A DNA stretch of 37,157 nt from a virus. The notes beneath the pieces were generated by a model. That model did no database searches. It had not been told where the DNA came from and was given only the letters and a program-made list of their open reading frames with translations. This document shows positions 6,395 to 15,621 of this stretch, one piece after another. The position numbers and the translations under genes are program-made. Each line of letters begins with the position of its first letter. The stretch's first letter is position 1. Location: the IMG/VR virus record IMGVR_UViG_3300035660_000041, positions 1 through 37,157 of that record; one strand, 5' to 3'.

Positions 6395-8079
6395 TATAAA
6401 CTCAATCCCCACCGTTCCGTTGCCGTCATGTTTCCGGCTGTTCCATGCCGATACTCTCTGAAAACAAGTTCAACCCGATTGCTTTCCCCAGTTAATGCCG
6501 GCCGTAACTCTACCAATCGCACCTTCATTTGAAGAGACGGATTGCCCAGATCCAGCCACTGCCACAGTTGCGTTTGATAATGCAATAGTTCCAGGAGAAT
6601 GTCAAGGTTGTTATAGTCAGTCTTCGGTGTAGAGGTCTGAGGCCGCTTCCACGTTAATAACGGCGGCTCCATATCCAAGTCACATGTCAACGTGACTTCC
6701 ATGCTTTTAGTGCCTAAGACCTGGTCGATGCTGCCGAACCGTCCTGGCACTTCTATCACGGCTTCATTCATGACCACTGGCGGCGCCAAATTAACCACGT
6801 TAGGCAGAACGTAGTTGCCTTTGTAGATCTGCGCAAAATCGTAGTAGACATGCCCGACTCCGGTTGCCGCGTAGAAGTGAATGTGATCAACGGTTTTAGC
6901 GGCTGTTAAAGCCACGTCGCCCACAACCCAGATAGTGCTGGATGCCGCAGCAAGGACGGTTTGCAAGGTTGCGTCGCTGAAGACAATGATTATCTTTGCT
7001 TGTGCGTTACCGGTTGTTTTGTAGGCGAAACGTATGCGAGGGTAAACGGTTGTGGATAATCTGAGGTCTGTTCCGTTAGACATGTATGCGTCATCCACAT
7101 ACGTGGTCAGATTGAGATCCACATTGTTTTCGCTGTCTATGGTCTGTGTTATGGTACTGCCGCCTGTAGCAAGCCACCATGTCCCCTCTGCGCCTCCGTC
7201 GAGTTTGTCACCTTCATAAATAAAGTCGCTTCCATATGTCACAGTGGGATATGTCGGTACAAGATCATCGTTGATTCGGGTGTACTTGATTTTGACTGTG
7301 GTGCTGTAGAGGGTTGTGCTTCCAAGGTCAACGGGTTTATGAGTAATAGATTCTATGGAGCGTATGGAGCCTAATGGATGGTCAGTGACTACGTGCCGGA
7401 TCTCTTGTTCCGCTTGTTCAATCAAATTGGTTGCTGTGATTCCTGACTTGTTAACTGCGTAGACTGTGATAGACACGGTTTCGTCAAAAGCATATGGGTA
7501 ATGTTCATAGTTTAACCGTGGTTTTGCGTCTTCCTTGCTTATGCTGAAGACAAGGTCTATATTTTTCGTCAAGAAGATTTTGCTGAAAGGATAAGGCGCT
7601 CCGTCGAAGCAACTTCGCCAAGTCACGTTTGTCGAACCATTGTCTTCTTTCAAATTGCCATCTGTGATGTAACTGTCCAAGTAGGTTTTGTGTCTGTACC
7701 TCGGATCTGTCTTGACTGATTCACTGTCCAAATGCCAGGTGCCAGAACTTGTGGGTTGATCTGCAAACTCAGATTTCACCAATTCGCAGACGTAGTGGCT
7801 GAATGTGTCGAGCCACCATTCCTCTTGAACCGACTTGACAAGATAGTAAACGTTGTTTGCGTCCTTGATCATGTCACCTTCATACACCGCTGATACTGTG
7901 AACCCTGTCACGTCATAACGCGCGTAATAACCAATGCCTAAAGCCATGAAACTGCTGCCTCGAGGGCGAATGACCATTTTGATGGTCCCGCTGCTGAATT
8001 CTCTTCCGTACCATCCAGTAACAGGGTCAGCGCTTACAAGTGAAAGCGTGTATAACGTGACGTTTGCGGAGCTGGTCAT
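6394..8079 (-). CDS. Multidomain neck/tail protein (head-completion and tail-terminator-like fusion)
   Basis: 561 residues. Residues about 1-105 (VIRPRG..., VYEGDMIKDANNVYYLVKSV) resemble a phage head-tail joining/stopper barrel. Residues about 170-275 (FDETVSITVYAVNKSGITAT, EQEIRHVV, TTVKIKYTRI) resemble a tail-terminator alpha/beta domain. About 290-420 is a beta-rich jelly-roll-like segment, and the C-terminus (SIDQVLGTKSMEVTLTCDLD onward) resembles a distal-tail or tube beta-domain. Such functions are normally separate genes. Domain assignments are by pattern only; a virion structural role is much more certain than the individual labels. Confidence 0.55.
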   Translation of the reverse strand: MTSSANVTLYTLSLVSADPVTGWYGREFSSGTIKMVIRPRGSSFMALGIGYYARYDVTGFTVSAVYEGDMIKDANNVYYLVKSVQEEWWLDTFSHYVCELVKSEFADQPTSSGTWHLDSESVKTDPRYRHKTYLDSYITDGNLKEDNGSTNVTWRSCFDGAPYPFSKIFLTKNIDLVFSISKEDAKPRLNYEHYPYAFDETVSITVYAVNKSGITATNLIEQAEQEIRHVVTDHPLGSIRSIESITHKPVDLGSTTLYSTTVKIKYTRINDDLVPTYPTVTYGSDFIYEGDKLDGGAEGTWWLATGGSTITQTIDSENNVDLNLTTYVDDAYMSNGTDLRLSTTVYPRIRFAYKTTGNAQAKIIIVFSDATLQTVLAAASSTIWVVGDVALTAAKTVDHIHFYAATGVGHVYYDFAQIYKGNYVLPNVVNLAPPVVMNEAVIEVPGRFGSIDQVLGTKSMEVTLTCDLDMEPPLLTWKRPQTSTPKTDYNNLDILLELLHYQTQLWQWLDLGNPSLQMKVRLVELRPALTGESNRVELVFREYRHGTAGNMTATERWGLSL

Positions 8080-8315
8080 TTTTGCAACCTTGCATATTTC
8101 TGGTGAATGTCAACGAGAGCAGGGTTAAACTTCCAGAATTCAGGGCCCGTGTCACGGGGATTGATAAGTTTAGAAAGTTGATTATTGAGTTGGCCGATGT
8201 GTGCGATAAGGTTCTTTACTTTCACCATGTCTCGTGGCTGTGAATCTAGCAGAGTATTGAGGGCTAGATTTGCTTTCTTAATCTGTTTTTTGAGGATTTT
8301 CTGTTCATGTTTCAT
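8076..8315 (-). CDS. Small basic coiled-coil protein of the tail module
   Basis: 79 residues from ATG 8315 (a longer start would lengthen the overlap with the fibre gene). Lys-rich heptads (EQKILKKQIKKANLALNTLL, NLIAHIGQLNNQLSKLI) form a helical hairpin. Overlaps its neighbours on both sides. Could be a fibre chaperone or small connector; no family recognised. Confidence 0.55.
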   Translation of the reverse strand: MKHEQKILKKQIKKANLALNTLLDSQPRDMVKVKNLIAHIGQLNNQLSKLINPRDTGPEFWKFNPALVDIHQKYARLQK

Positions 8316-8940
8316 CGCGGTCAACACCGTGTAGAGCCCCTATTTTCCCGCTTATCTTCAAATTTCCCTCATTATCCAGAACCATGAGGACCTTGCCTTT
8401 TTTACTCAAAAACGCTAGTCCTTTGCCCATGCCTAACTTTTCCGATTCAGTGATTCGCATATTGTTCTCGAAAATAGTGTCTCCTACATGGTCAACGACC
8501 GTCCACATATTTGCCCATTTCAACGATGTAGAACCACAATCTCTAGTGCCTGATGCTTCAGGATAGCAACCGTGAAGGTTCTGAGCCACGTTGAGGCTAC
8601 TGATGACAATGTCGTCTGTACCATCAATCTTCAGCCAACCTGCCTTCACCATTCCCGCAATGTATGCTGCATTCCATCTGTTCGATGTGCCTCCAATCAG
8701 GTAAGTGTTGTCTGCATCAGGAATGAGTCCAACAGCAAACTGCCGGGTAGCATTCAAGACTGCATTGCCCGCAATCTTCAACGTAGGGAAGTCATATAGA
8801 ACATGCGTCCATGTGGATCCGTTGTCGTACCACAGTTTTCCCGTGTCCGTACAATAAGCGAATCGTCTGGCCAGGCCTGCTGCTGGCTTGTCAGCGTTCA
8901 AGCCTACCCAAGTTATTCCCGGGTGTCCATAATCTGTCAT
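8305..8940 (-). CDS. Tail fibre protein
   Basis: 211 residues. ITWVGLNADKPAAGLARRFAY and DTGKLWYDNGSTWTHV are fibre-type beta repeats; GTSNRWNAAYIAG and GSTSLKWANMW are the S-x-x-W-x-x-x-W repeats common in trimeric phage fibre shafts. The C-terminus (SKKGKVLMVLDNEGNLKISG) is another beta repeat. Follows the spike gene with an ATGA overlap; they probably form one adhesion device. Confidence 0.75.
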   Translation of the reverse strand: MTDYGHPGITWVGLNADKPAAGLARRFAYCTDTGKLWYDNGSTWTHVLYDFPTLKIAGNAVLNATRQFAVGLIPDADNTYLIGGTSNRWNAAYIAGMVKAGWLKIDGTDDIVISSLNVAQNLHGCYPEASGTRDCGSTSLKWANMWTVVDHVGDTIFENNMRITESEKLGMGKGLAFLSKKGKVLMVLDNEGNLKISGKIGALHGVDRDET

Positions 8941-10469
8941 CCGTTTACATCTCCATGAAAAGCAAGATAGGCTGTAGACAGTGCCGTTGCACTTTTCACG
9001 ACTACGTTAATTCTCACCTTGACCGTCGTCGTTGTTGCATCCCGCATATCGATAACATACGCATCCCAGTCATCGACATCGCTTGATTGGATGAGGCCTA
9101 TTGTGCAACTTTCCAAGGCCGGCGTATCACATAAGCCATGGGTAACTGTCAATTCCCGTATTCCCGTGGGCGATATGTAGAATTCGGTTGAAATGCCGTT
9201 TTGCGCTTTGCGCCACAGCATCTGACCGTGCAAGCGTGCTGCGTTCACATCTGCCCTAGTTATGTAACTTCCAACGCCAAGGAATCCAGTGCTGGGTCCA
9301 TGCAGATCCTGATAGATATTGGGAGCGTCGATATCGGTGTTGTCGTCATCGATGAGTTGCACATTTTTTCCTGAGGCCGCAGCACAATAGACATTTTGGA
9401 TCTTGTTTCTTTTCGCGTTCACCGTAACCTGAAAGGTTTTGCCGTCTGTCTCACTAATATAGGTGTATCCGCTTAAGATCGTATTACCATGCGTGCTTTG
9501 TGAGGTGCCCATTTTGACACAATACTTGATATTCTCGATTTCAACATAGACGAAAGTGTTATAGTTGCTTCCGTCTAATTCTATGCCCAAGTTGCCTGTT
9601 GCTGCAGGAGAACCGGTGTTGCCGCCGTCAATGTGCAGTCGCATCCAAGTGTTCAAGCTGAAAGCGTTGCCGTCCCGGTAGAATCTCACTCCGATTTTGT
9701 TGTTGCCGGAAAGAGAAATGACGACATTGCCAAAATGCTGGTTGCCGTAGCCGGTGGCGTTGCATATCATCTGTATTCCCCCGCCTCCTGTGCGGAGATA
9801 AAGGTTGTCCCAGGTGTTGGTTATGTAGGGGTTGATGGCATAGATGCACCAGTAACTTCCTGTGACTCCGCGGATCTCTATGTCATGGATATAGCTTTTC
9901 TGGAAACTCCGGTCCCATGTTTCGCCTGTGTCGCGGCCGACGAGGCCGTTGCCGTTTTGGCTGTTCATGTTAATGTAGAAATGTTCTAAGACTACGCTGG
10001 CGCCATTGTTGACTATGAACGGTCCGTTTGGATCTGTTCCTTCGTCATCAAAGTTTGCCGTAGCCTTTATTATCGTGGCAAAACGGCCTGCGCCGGTAAT
10101 GCAAACCGTGATTGTGGGTGGTGTAGGACCCCCGCCGGTTATTTCCACGTGATCGTCTATTTCGAATTCGTCTTGTGTCAGAGAGATTCTTCCGCCGCCT
10201 GCCGCTTCCACTGCGTCGACACCAGCCTGCATCACATCATGAAAGTTTGTTCCTGAAATGTCCCCTGCATCCTCAGAGCCGCCATAGGCTAATTGGCCGG
10301 TTTCACTGATAACCTCATAGTAAGACCCGTTTTTTCTGACAATAAAACTGAATGGGTATTGCAGGTACCCTTCAAGAGTCAACCCACTTAACGCATTGAC
10401 AATTGCGTTATAGTCAGCGGGTCCCAATGCCGTGCCATCATTGGTCGGATATGTTCTTGGATAACTCAA
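8937..10469 (-). CDS. Tail spike with right-handed beta-helix (pectate-lyase-like fold)
   Basis: 510 residues. TTG start overlapping the previous stop (TTGA). An N-terminal attachment part is followed by GTNFHDVMQAGVDAVEAAGG and GRISLTQDEFEI, the typical entry to a pectate-lyase-like helix, then Asn- and Gly-rich coils (GNQHFGNVVISLSGNNKIGV) up to about residue 400 and a C-terminal beta-sandwich (RELTVTHGL, TTTTVKVRINVVV). Such spikes bind or cleave surface polysaccharides. Catalytic residues cannot be assigned by eye. Confidence 0.75.
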   Translation of the reverse strand: MSYPRTYPTNDGTALGPADYNAIVNALSGLTLEGYLQYPFSFIVRKNGSYYEVISETGQLAYGGSEDAGDISGTNFHDVMQAGVDAVEAAGGGRISLTQDEFEIDDHVEITGGGPTPPTITVCITGAGRFATIIKATANFDDEGTDPNGPFIVNNGASVVLEHFYINMNSQNGNGLVGRDTGETWDRSFQKSYIHDIEIRGVTGSYWCIYAINPYITNTWDNLYLRTGGGGIQMICNATGYGNQHFGNVVISLSGNNKIGVRFYRDGNAFSLNTWMRLHIDGGNTGSPAATGNLGIELDGSNYNTFVYVEIENIKYCVKMGTSQSTHGNTILSGYTYISETDGKTFQVTVNAKRNKIQNVYCAAASGKNVQLIDDDNTDIDAPNIYQDLHGPSTGFLGVGSYITRADVNAARLHGQMLWRKAQNGISTEFYISPTGIRELTVTHGLCDTPALESCTIGLIQSSDVDDWDAYVIDMRDATTTTVKVRINVVVKSATALSTAYLAFHGDVNG

Positions 10470-11782
10470 CTTTCACTCTTCTCCATTTCAGCTATTGCTT
10501 TACGTACTAGGTTGTTTTGTTCCCACATTCCCGGTTTCCACATTCCTTTCTGCCAGATGTATTCGCTGGCATGGTGAGACTCTAGGGCCTTCAGGATCTC
10601 TGTAAATTTGTTCGTTACCTCGTATTCGCCGGGTGTCTCGTTGATGAGTGAGCCGCCTGAAACAAAAGGCACCAAGTTCTCTGGTTCGCTTGTCAAATGA
10701 CCTGAACTTATGAAGGGAATTGTGCCGAGCCCTTGCAGATGGCCGCCTTGCGAAAACGTGTTGATCCCCGGGGGGATTTCTTCTTCGACAAGCCATCCTC
10801 CTGAACTGAACGGTTTGGTTGATTGGGCAAGCAGTTGACCGCCGTTTTTGAAAGATTTGGTTCCGTACGCAATGTTTTGAAGTGTTCCGCCGGAAGTGAA
10901 TGTTTTTTCTCCGGATCCTGCCAGGAAGTCCTGGATGCTGCCATATTGATATTTTGGACTGTACCTGTGGCTTTGATTGCGGATTATTGCCATGGTGTTT
11001 TCGGTGTATCCGCCCCAATTCCAGAAGTGCGCAGCCCACAAGTCATTGTTGATGCATGCGTTCATTGCAGCTGTCGTCCAACTGTCCATGAAAGCCTCAT
11101 CTGTCGTGCTGTAGTCCGGTGATGCTGAAGGATCAGCGGTCCAGTTGAATTCAGTTAACGCTATGTTGAGTTCTTCACCGATAATGTCATTGCAGTAGTC
11201 GCGCAACAAAGCGGCGTCCGTGGCGAGTTGGCTTGAAGCCCGACTGATCAAAGTGCTTTTGCTTGGTAACCCGCCGCTGTAATGTGTGTACCAGTGGTAA
11301 CTGATGAACGTGTTTGCAGAGTCTATGATGTCGCTGTTCATGTCGAGCCATTCTTGATAGTAAATGGCTCTTGTTCCAGGTCTGCCGCTTACGGGTCCTC
11401 CGTACCAGGCATTCGGGTTCACTTCTCGGCAGGCGGTTACGACGTCTCGCCATCTGTCAGCGTAGTTTACGGCTGATGCTTGGCAATGGCCTTCGACATG
11501 GGGTTCTTTGCAGACTTCATAATGGTTGCAGAGGCCGCCGAGTTTGGTCACGAGATCCAGGGCGTTTGTGACATTATAGTCTAGGTCAACCCATAGGGTT
11601 AGAGGCGGATCTGTTGATGCACACAGATTGGCGATGCTTTGGATGTGTGCGTCTGTGAGGTACCATTGCCATACGAGTATGTGGCGTATGCCGGCGTCTG
11701 CCATGAGGTTGAAGATGGTGCTGTTTATGCATTGGCTGAATATGCTGTCTGTCGTGTACTGGTTTGTTCCCCAGAAAACCAT
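10466..11782 (-). CDS. Virion glycoside hydrolase, clan GH-A-like, with C-terminal FxxGGxL repeats
   Basis: 438 residues. The first 280 residues look like a TIM barrel: HYEVCKEPH gives the acid/base Glu (E93; the usual N-E-P is K-E-P here) and LNIALTEFNW gives the nucleophile Glu (E211), with FWNWGG closing strand 8. Clan GH-A includes families such as GH5 and GH39 that cut beta-linked glycans. Residues about 290-385 hold six repeats of the form T-K-x-F-x-x-G-G-x-L spaced 14-20 residues. No signal peptide; its place among tail genes suggests a particle-bound depolymerase acting on host surface sugars. Family and substrate are not certain. Confidence 0.7.
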   Translation of the reverse strand: MVFWGTNQYTTDSIFSQCINSTIFNLMADAGIRHILVWQWYLTDAHIQSIANLCASTDPPLTLWVDLDYNVTNALDLVTKLGGLCNHYEVCKEPHVEGHCQASAVNYADRWRDVVTACREVNPNAWYGGPVSGRPGTRAIYYQEWLDMNSDIIDSANTFISYHWYTHYSGGLPSKSTLISRASSQLATDAALLRDYCNDIIGEELNIALTEFNWTADPSASPDYSTTDEAFMDSWTTAAMNACINNDLWAAHFWNWGGYTENTMAIIRNQSHRYSPKYQYGSIQDFLAGSGEKTFTSGGTLQNIAYGTKSFKNGGQLLAQSTKPFSSGGWLVEEEIPPGINTFSQGGHLQGLGTIPFISSGHLTSEPENLVPFVSGGSLINETPGEYEVTNKFTEILKALESHHASEYIWQKGMWKPGMWEQNNLVRKAIAEMEKSES

Positions 11783-11785
11783 AGG

Positions 11786-12148
11786 TTATACCTCTTCTTC
11801 TGGATACCAAGGTTTGGGTTCGTAGCAGTCGCCTGAAAACTCCGTGTATTTAGTGACTTGTCCAAATTCGGGGACCCGGTAGAACAGTGTTTGCACCGTG
11901 TTGTCTAAGGCTCGTTTGCGATATCCGACAAGAATTATTGTGGTTGGTCGTGGGCTACCTACGCCGAAAACTCTAGCTCGATAAAAAAGTTTTCGTCCGT
12001 CCTGCAAGTCGTCCAAGTGCGCTTTGATTCGATTGTTCTCGTCGAATATCGTGAACATGAGAAGTTGATCGCGGTCTTGTAATTGGCTATACCGCGCTGT
12101 GGCTTCACTGATTTTTCGTCCATCACGATACGTTGCCTCCCAATACAA
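11786..12148 (-). CDS. Tail cassette protein B2 (paralogue of the gene at 15622-16191)
   Basis: 120 residues from TTG 12148 with AAAGGA upstream. ILVGYRKRALDNTVQTLFYR and EPKPWYPEEEV align with VWLLGYRKREPDDTIRVQFK and KPWLKEPEWFSEEQV of the 189-residue paralogue; WEATYRDGRK aligns with WSFEYADGKV. This copy lacks part of the N-terminal region. Beta-rich, structural role likely, family unknown. It follows A2 and precedes the glycosidase in the second copy of a duplicated gene order. Confidence 0.65.
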   Translation of the reverse strand: MYWEATYRDGRKISEATARYSQLQDRDQLLMFTIFDENNRIKAHLDDLQDGRKLFYRARVFGVGSPRPTTIILVGYRKRALDNTVQTLFYRVPEFGQVTKYTEFSGDCYEPKPWYPEEEV

Positions 12149-12162
12149 AAATGCACGATCCT

Positions 12163-12753
12163 TTAAGAATAGTCATAGGCAAAATAACATGTTTCATTCG
12201 GCAAAGTCCCTGCCGTGGCTGTGTTAGCTAAACTCATCTGCAGGACCACGTAGTTTGTAGTTTCTCCAGCCGCATTGATGATGCTGCCTGCTTCGCTTAT
12301 GCTGACTGTCAAGGGTGAAGACACTGTGTACGTGAATATGCTTGCGACGCTTGTTATGCCTCCGTGGTTTGCTACAACTTCATCTCCCGTTGTTGTTGAT
12401 CCGGTTGCGACTTCGTAGCCGGCGTCACTGCCGTTGTTTTTCGTGGGAAATTGCAGGCCTACTTTCAAGTCGACGCCTGTTCCATAACTGTTTCCGCCGT
12501 CACTGTACAAGCGCACGTTGCTGATTGTGTAGCCGTCCGGGTCGTCACAATAGAGATAGATCTGTTTCCAGAAGCCGTAGTAGGGTCCTGAGCCGGCTCC
12601 TGGAATGACGAGTTTGTTGTTGGTGTCGATGTTTGCGTTGTCTGCTAGTTTGTGGACTAGGTTTGGGGGTCCGAGGGCGTCTACGTCTTGTTCGGTGCCT
12701 GGGTTTGTGTCGGAGCCGCCGAAGTCGAATCTTACACTTAAAGTTATAGCCAT
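12163..12753 (-). CDS. Tail cassette protein A2 (paralogue of the gene at 16188-16766)
   Basis: 196 residues. Shares with A1 the blocks DVDALGPP, IDTNNKLV.PGAG, VGLQFPTKN, GYEVA, HGGITSVASIF and ETTNY, clearly from one ancestor. Almost all beta strands, no membrane segment. A virion surface or tail-tube-like structural protein is the best guess; Gly/Ser/Thr richness fits a surface protein. Function not recognised. Confidence 0.7.
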   Translation of the reverse strand: MAITLSVRFDFGGSDTNPGTEQDVDALGPPNLVHKLADNANIDTNNKLVIPGAGSGPYYGFWKQIYLYCDDPDGYTISNVRLYSDGGNSYGTGVDLKVGLQFPTKNNGSDAGYEVATGSTTTGDEVVANHGGITSVASIFTYTVSSPLTVSISEAGSIINAAGETTNYVVLQMSLANTATAGTLPNETCYFAYDYS

Positions 12754-12775
12754 GTTTGATCCTCTTTTTCAATTA

Positions 12776-13180
12776 TTAGGAATCTGTGGGAACTGGGTCG
12801 TTTGTTATGTAGATGGGTGGTTCTTTCAACCGTTCTATTTCTTTGAGAATGAGTTGTGATGTGTGGGTGTCGCTGTCATTGACAAGATAACTGAGACTTA
12901 AGTTGCCGAGTCCGGCTTGTGTGCCTTTTTCTTTGTAGGCTCTGAGCATCATGTTTGTGAGCCACTTGATAACGAGGATCTGACCCTCAGTTGCGACGAG
13001 AGATTTGGTTTCCGCTGAACCCGTCAGATCCGCGATCGATATGCCTGCGTGTAGGTTCACATAGTCTATTGCATCGTCTATCTTGTATTCGAGGATGGTG
13101 AGGGTTAGGTTTTTGAAGTCCGTCAGTGTATAACCGTTTTCATCTAGGATTCTTTGCGCTACGCTTGTTATTGTTGTCAA
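12776..13180 (-). CDS. Head-tail connector (gp6/adaptor-like)
   Basis: 134 residues. The helical pattern ILEYKIDDAIDYVNLHAGIS, then ATEGQILVIKWLTNMMLRAY resembles the connector/adaptor proteins of siphoviruses (gp6/gp15 type), which begin with helices and an A-I-x-Y-V-N-x-x-A-G stretch. These form the ring below the portal. Oddly, it lies between the two tail cassettes rather than right after the capsid gene. Confidence 0.55.
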   Translation of the reverse strand: MTTITSVAQRILDENGYTLTDFKNLTLTILEYKIDDAIDYVNLHAGISIADLTGSAETKSLVATEGQILVIKWLTNMMLRAYKEKGTQAGLGNLSLSYLVNDSDTHTSQLILKEIERLKEPPIYITNDPVPTDS

Positions 13181-15619
13181 TTATGTGTCCTCCAAGATCA
13201 CTGTTAGAAATTGATGGAGTAACTGAAGAATTTCCTTTCCTTTTGGACGCTTTTTGGCAACTCCGTAATAATAGTGGCGGCTGTCTCCCCCTGCCAACAG
13301 TCCTGCTTCGAGGATTGCGTCGAAGGATAAAGTTTTCGTTAAGGTCTTTTGCAGTAGGGCATCGAATGTCAGAGTTTTTGTGAGTGCCTTTGTCAGATGC
13401 GCGTCGAATGTGAATGTCTTGGTGTACGTGAGGGTGGGTGTGAAATAGGCAAATTTGATGTTGTGCGGCGCGTCTGCCTTGGTCATGTAGAGTAAGCCAA
13501 TGTAACTATTCGTTAGTTCATAGAATGACGTCAGATGATTTAGGCCGCTATCGCTTGTTTCATCTATCCAGACAGTAGGGTTTGCGTCCCAGTTTTCGCC
13601 GTCAACACTTTTCTTGTAAACAACTGTATCGTTTTGTGACCAGAAAACATACAGTAACCCTGTATTCGTTTTGATAATGGTCGGTGCGGAAGTGCCATTT
13701 TCCCCGATCTCCAATTCTATGAATCCGTCGTAAACAGTGTCTGGAAAGTATAGGACCTCTACACTTCCAACATAAGTAATCTCCGCGATCCAAATGTCAT
13801 CGCCTATAGCAACGCTAGAGTGATCAGGTGCAATTGTGGAATCAAAGGAACGGATCTCCCAGCTGTCTCCGTCCCATATTTTGGCTCCTGCATCGTGGTC
13901 TTCGCTTCCCCAGAATGCAAACATTTTCTGGCTTGTTAATGGAATGACAGAGGCTCGCCAAGTTGAAGCAGAGATTGCGGTCAGTTGATAGGGAAATGAA
14001 TAGGCATGGTCGCCGAATGTGCCATCGTTTGCGTCGCCTTTGGTGACGAAGGGATAATGATCGCCGCTGATTGTTTCACTATAAGCAATGTAGGGGTAGC
14101 TGTTGCTGTCAACGGAAACGAATGGTACACTGCAGACCTCGCATAGATCACCCACTGAGGGGATTTCAACTTCAGCCGTCGACCATGTTACTGTGCCGTT
14201 GCTGTTTGGTGTACCTCTACGATAGAAGATGTGGCCTTCGTCGGCGTAGGCATAGTGCATGTATGTTCCGTCGAACCAGATGGAAAAGTCAAAGCCGTAG
14301 TTGCAGAGGCGGATCGGTTTTTCAGCGGTCCATGTTATGTTGTCGGTGCTTGTGCGATACACCATGTGGGTGCCATCGGAATAGAAGTTCCAGAAGCGCC
14401 CGTTTGCATAGAAGCATTTTCGCTGAAGCGTGAAGGCTGTTGCGGCGGAATCTGTGCTTTGCCCAGCCTTCGACAGGACACTGTCAAACGTGAATGTATT
14501 GATGCCTTGAAGAGTTAGTAGACCGTCGAGGGTGAACGTTTTGGTGTAGCTGGTGACACCGCTTTGCAGCAATGCATCAAGGGACAACGTTTTTGTGAGG
14601 GTTTTCTGGATTTGTCCGTCTAACGTGAAGGTTTTGGTGAGTGATTTCTGTAAGAGTCCGTCTAAACTGAACGTTTTGGTTAGGCTTTTCTGAAGTTGAC
14701 CATCAAACGTGAAGGTTTTCGTATAAGTTGCAGTTTCGGGTCCGATGGGTCCAACGTCGGCGATGATTACGCAGTCGCCATACATGGTGTTTGCAGCAGT
14801 GCCGTTACAATAGGGCAGTCCAAAATGGATGAGGTCAGCGTTGCCATAGTTGTCAGTGTCTTGCGCAGTGCGTTCGAGCCGCAGCGTTCCATTAATGTAG
14901 CCTCGCACATTGGCACTTGCCGCGTTCTGCCAGTACAGTTCTATGCAATACCATTCGTTGAGATTTCTAGTTTCAGCCGTGGAATAGGTGCTAATGTAAC
15001 TTGTACCACTGCGGTTCCGCAACCACCAGCTAAGCGTTCCCGCGTTATTGTACCAGCCGAGACTTGCTAACTCGTTGGCTCCTGCATATGCACTGAAGAA
15101 TCTGATGTAATCTCCCGACGCATCGCAACCTTGCGCAGTGATGTAAACGTAGGCGCGAGCGTAGAACGAGCCTAGGTTCAGGCTTGACTTACTGACTCTG
15201 GCGTATTCTGTGCCGCCTCCGCCGTTACTTGTGCATTTTAAAGCGTAAGAACCATGATGTTTCTGCTCTGTTGATACTGTGACGGTTTCACCTGTAGAGG
15301 TAGAACTTGTACTCCATTTGCCACCGTCGGTTACGTCGCTGCCGCCGCTGTCTTCCCAACCACTGTTCACGTATTCAGTGAAGAACCGTGTTAAGTAGTC
15401 GCGCTGTTTCTTTGAAACCTTCGGGAAAATATATTGATGAACGTAAGTTTCAAGGCTTTTCCTATCATTCAAGATGTCAGACGGAACCCGCAAGGCCTCG
15501 CGGTAATATTCGTGGCAGTGTGAGCATGTTTGACTGTTTTTTGTTACCTTATTTCTGCAAGATGGGCAAATATAATCCCACATCGGCAGCAAACGTAAGA
15601 GCCAGTGGGGAAGATGCAC
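13181..15619 (-). CDS. Large tail adhesin: zinc ribbon, LamG-like domain, 14-residue repeats, beta-propeller
   Basis: 812 residues, the largest protein. GTG start; N-terminus LRLLPMWDYICPSCRNK ... CSHC is a zinc ribbon (Cys at 18, 21, 32, 35). Residues about 105-280 form a laminin-G/concanavalin-like jelly roll. About 297-385 hold six copies of TKTFTFDGQLQKSL-type repeats, and about 730-775 three more. Between them (about 395-725) lie repeated Trp/Tyr beta blades (MVYRTSTDNITW, IFYRRGT, VYKKSVDGENW) resembling a BNR/sialidase-type propeller. Probably glycan-binding, possibly glycan-cleaving. The repeats resemble those in the glycosidase at 10466-11782. Confidence 0.65.
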   Translation of the reverse strand: MHLPHWLLRLLPMWDYICPSCRNKVTKNSQTCSHCHEYYREALRVPSDILNDRKSLETYVHQYIFPKVSKKQRDYLTRFFTEYVNSGWEDSGGSDVTDGGKWSTSSTSTGETVTVSTEQKHHGSYALKCTSNGGGGTEYARVSKSSLNLGSFYARAYVYITAQGCDASGDYIRFFSAYAGANELASLGWYNNAGTLSWWLRNRSGTSYISTYSTAETRNLNEWYCIELYWQNAASANVRGYINGTLRLERTAQDTDNYGNADLIHFGLPYCNGTAANTMYGDCVIIADVGPIGPETATYTKTFTFDGQLQKSLTKTFSLDGLLQKSLTKTFTLDGQIQKTLTKTLSLDALLQSGVTSYTKTFTLDGLLTLQGINTFTFDSVLSKAGQSTDSAATAFTLQRKCFYANGRFWNFYSDGTHMVYRTSTDNITWTAEKPIRLCNYGFDFSIWFDGTYMHYAYADEGHIFYRRGTPNSNGTVTWSTAEVEIPSVGDLCEVCSVPFVSVDSNSYPYIAYSETISGDHYPFVTKGDANDGTFGDHAYSFPYQLTAISASTWRASVIPLTSQKMFAFWGSEDHDAGAKIWDGDSWEIRSFDSTIAPDHSSVAIGDDIWIAEITYVGSVEVLYFPDTVYDGFIELEIGENGTSAPTIIKTNTGLLYVFWSQNDTVVYKKSVDGENWDANPTVWIDETSDSGLNHLTSFYELTNSYIGLLYMTKADAPHNIKFAYFTPTLTYTKTFTFDAHLTKALTKTLTFDALLQKTLTKTLSFDAILEAGLLAGGDSRHYYYGVAKKRPKGKEILQLLHQFLTVILEDT

Positions 15620-15621
15620 AC

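Noticed and set aside
10500-11039. 179-codon minus frame inside the glycosidase gene
   Set aside because: Shifted frame of the same strand, Arg/His/Pro-rich shadow; the glycosidase frame has catalytic motifs and repeats.
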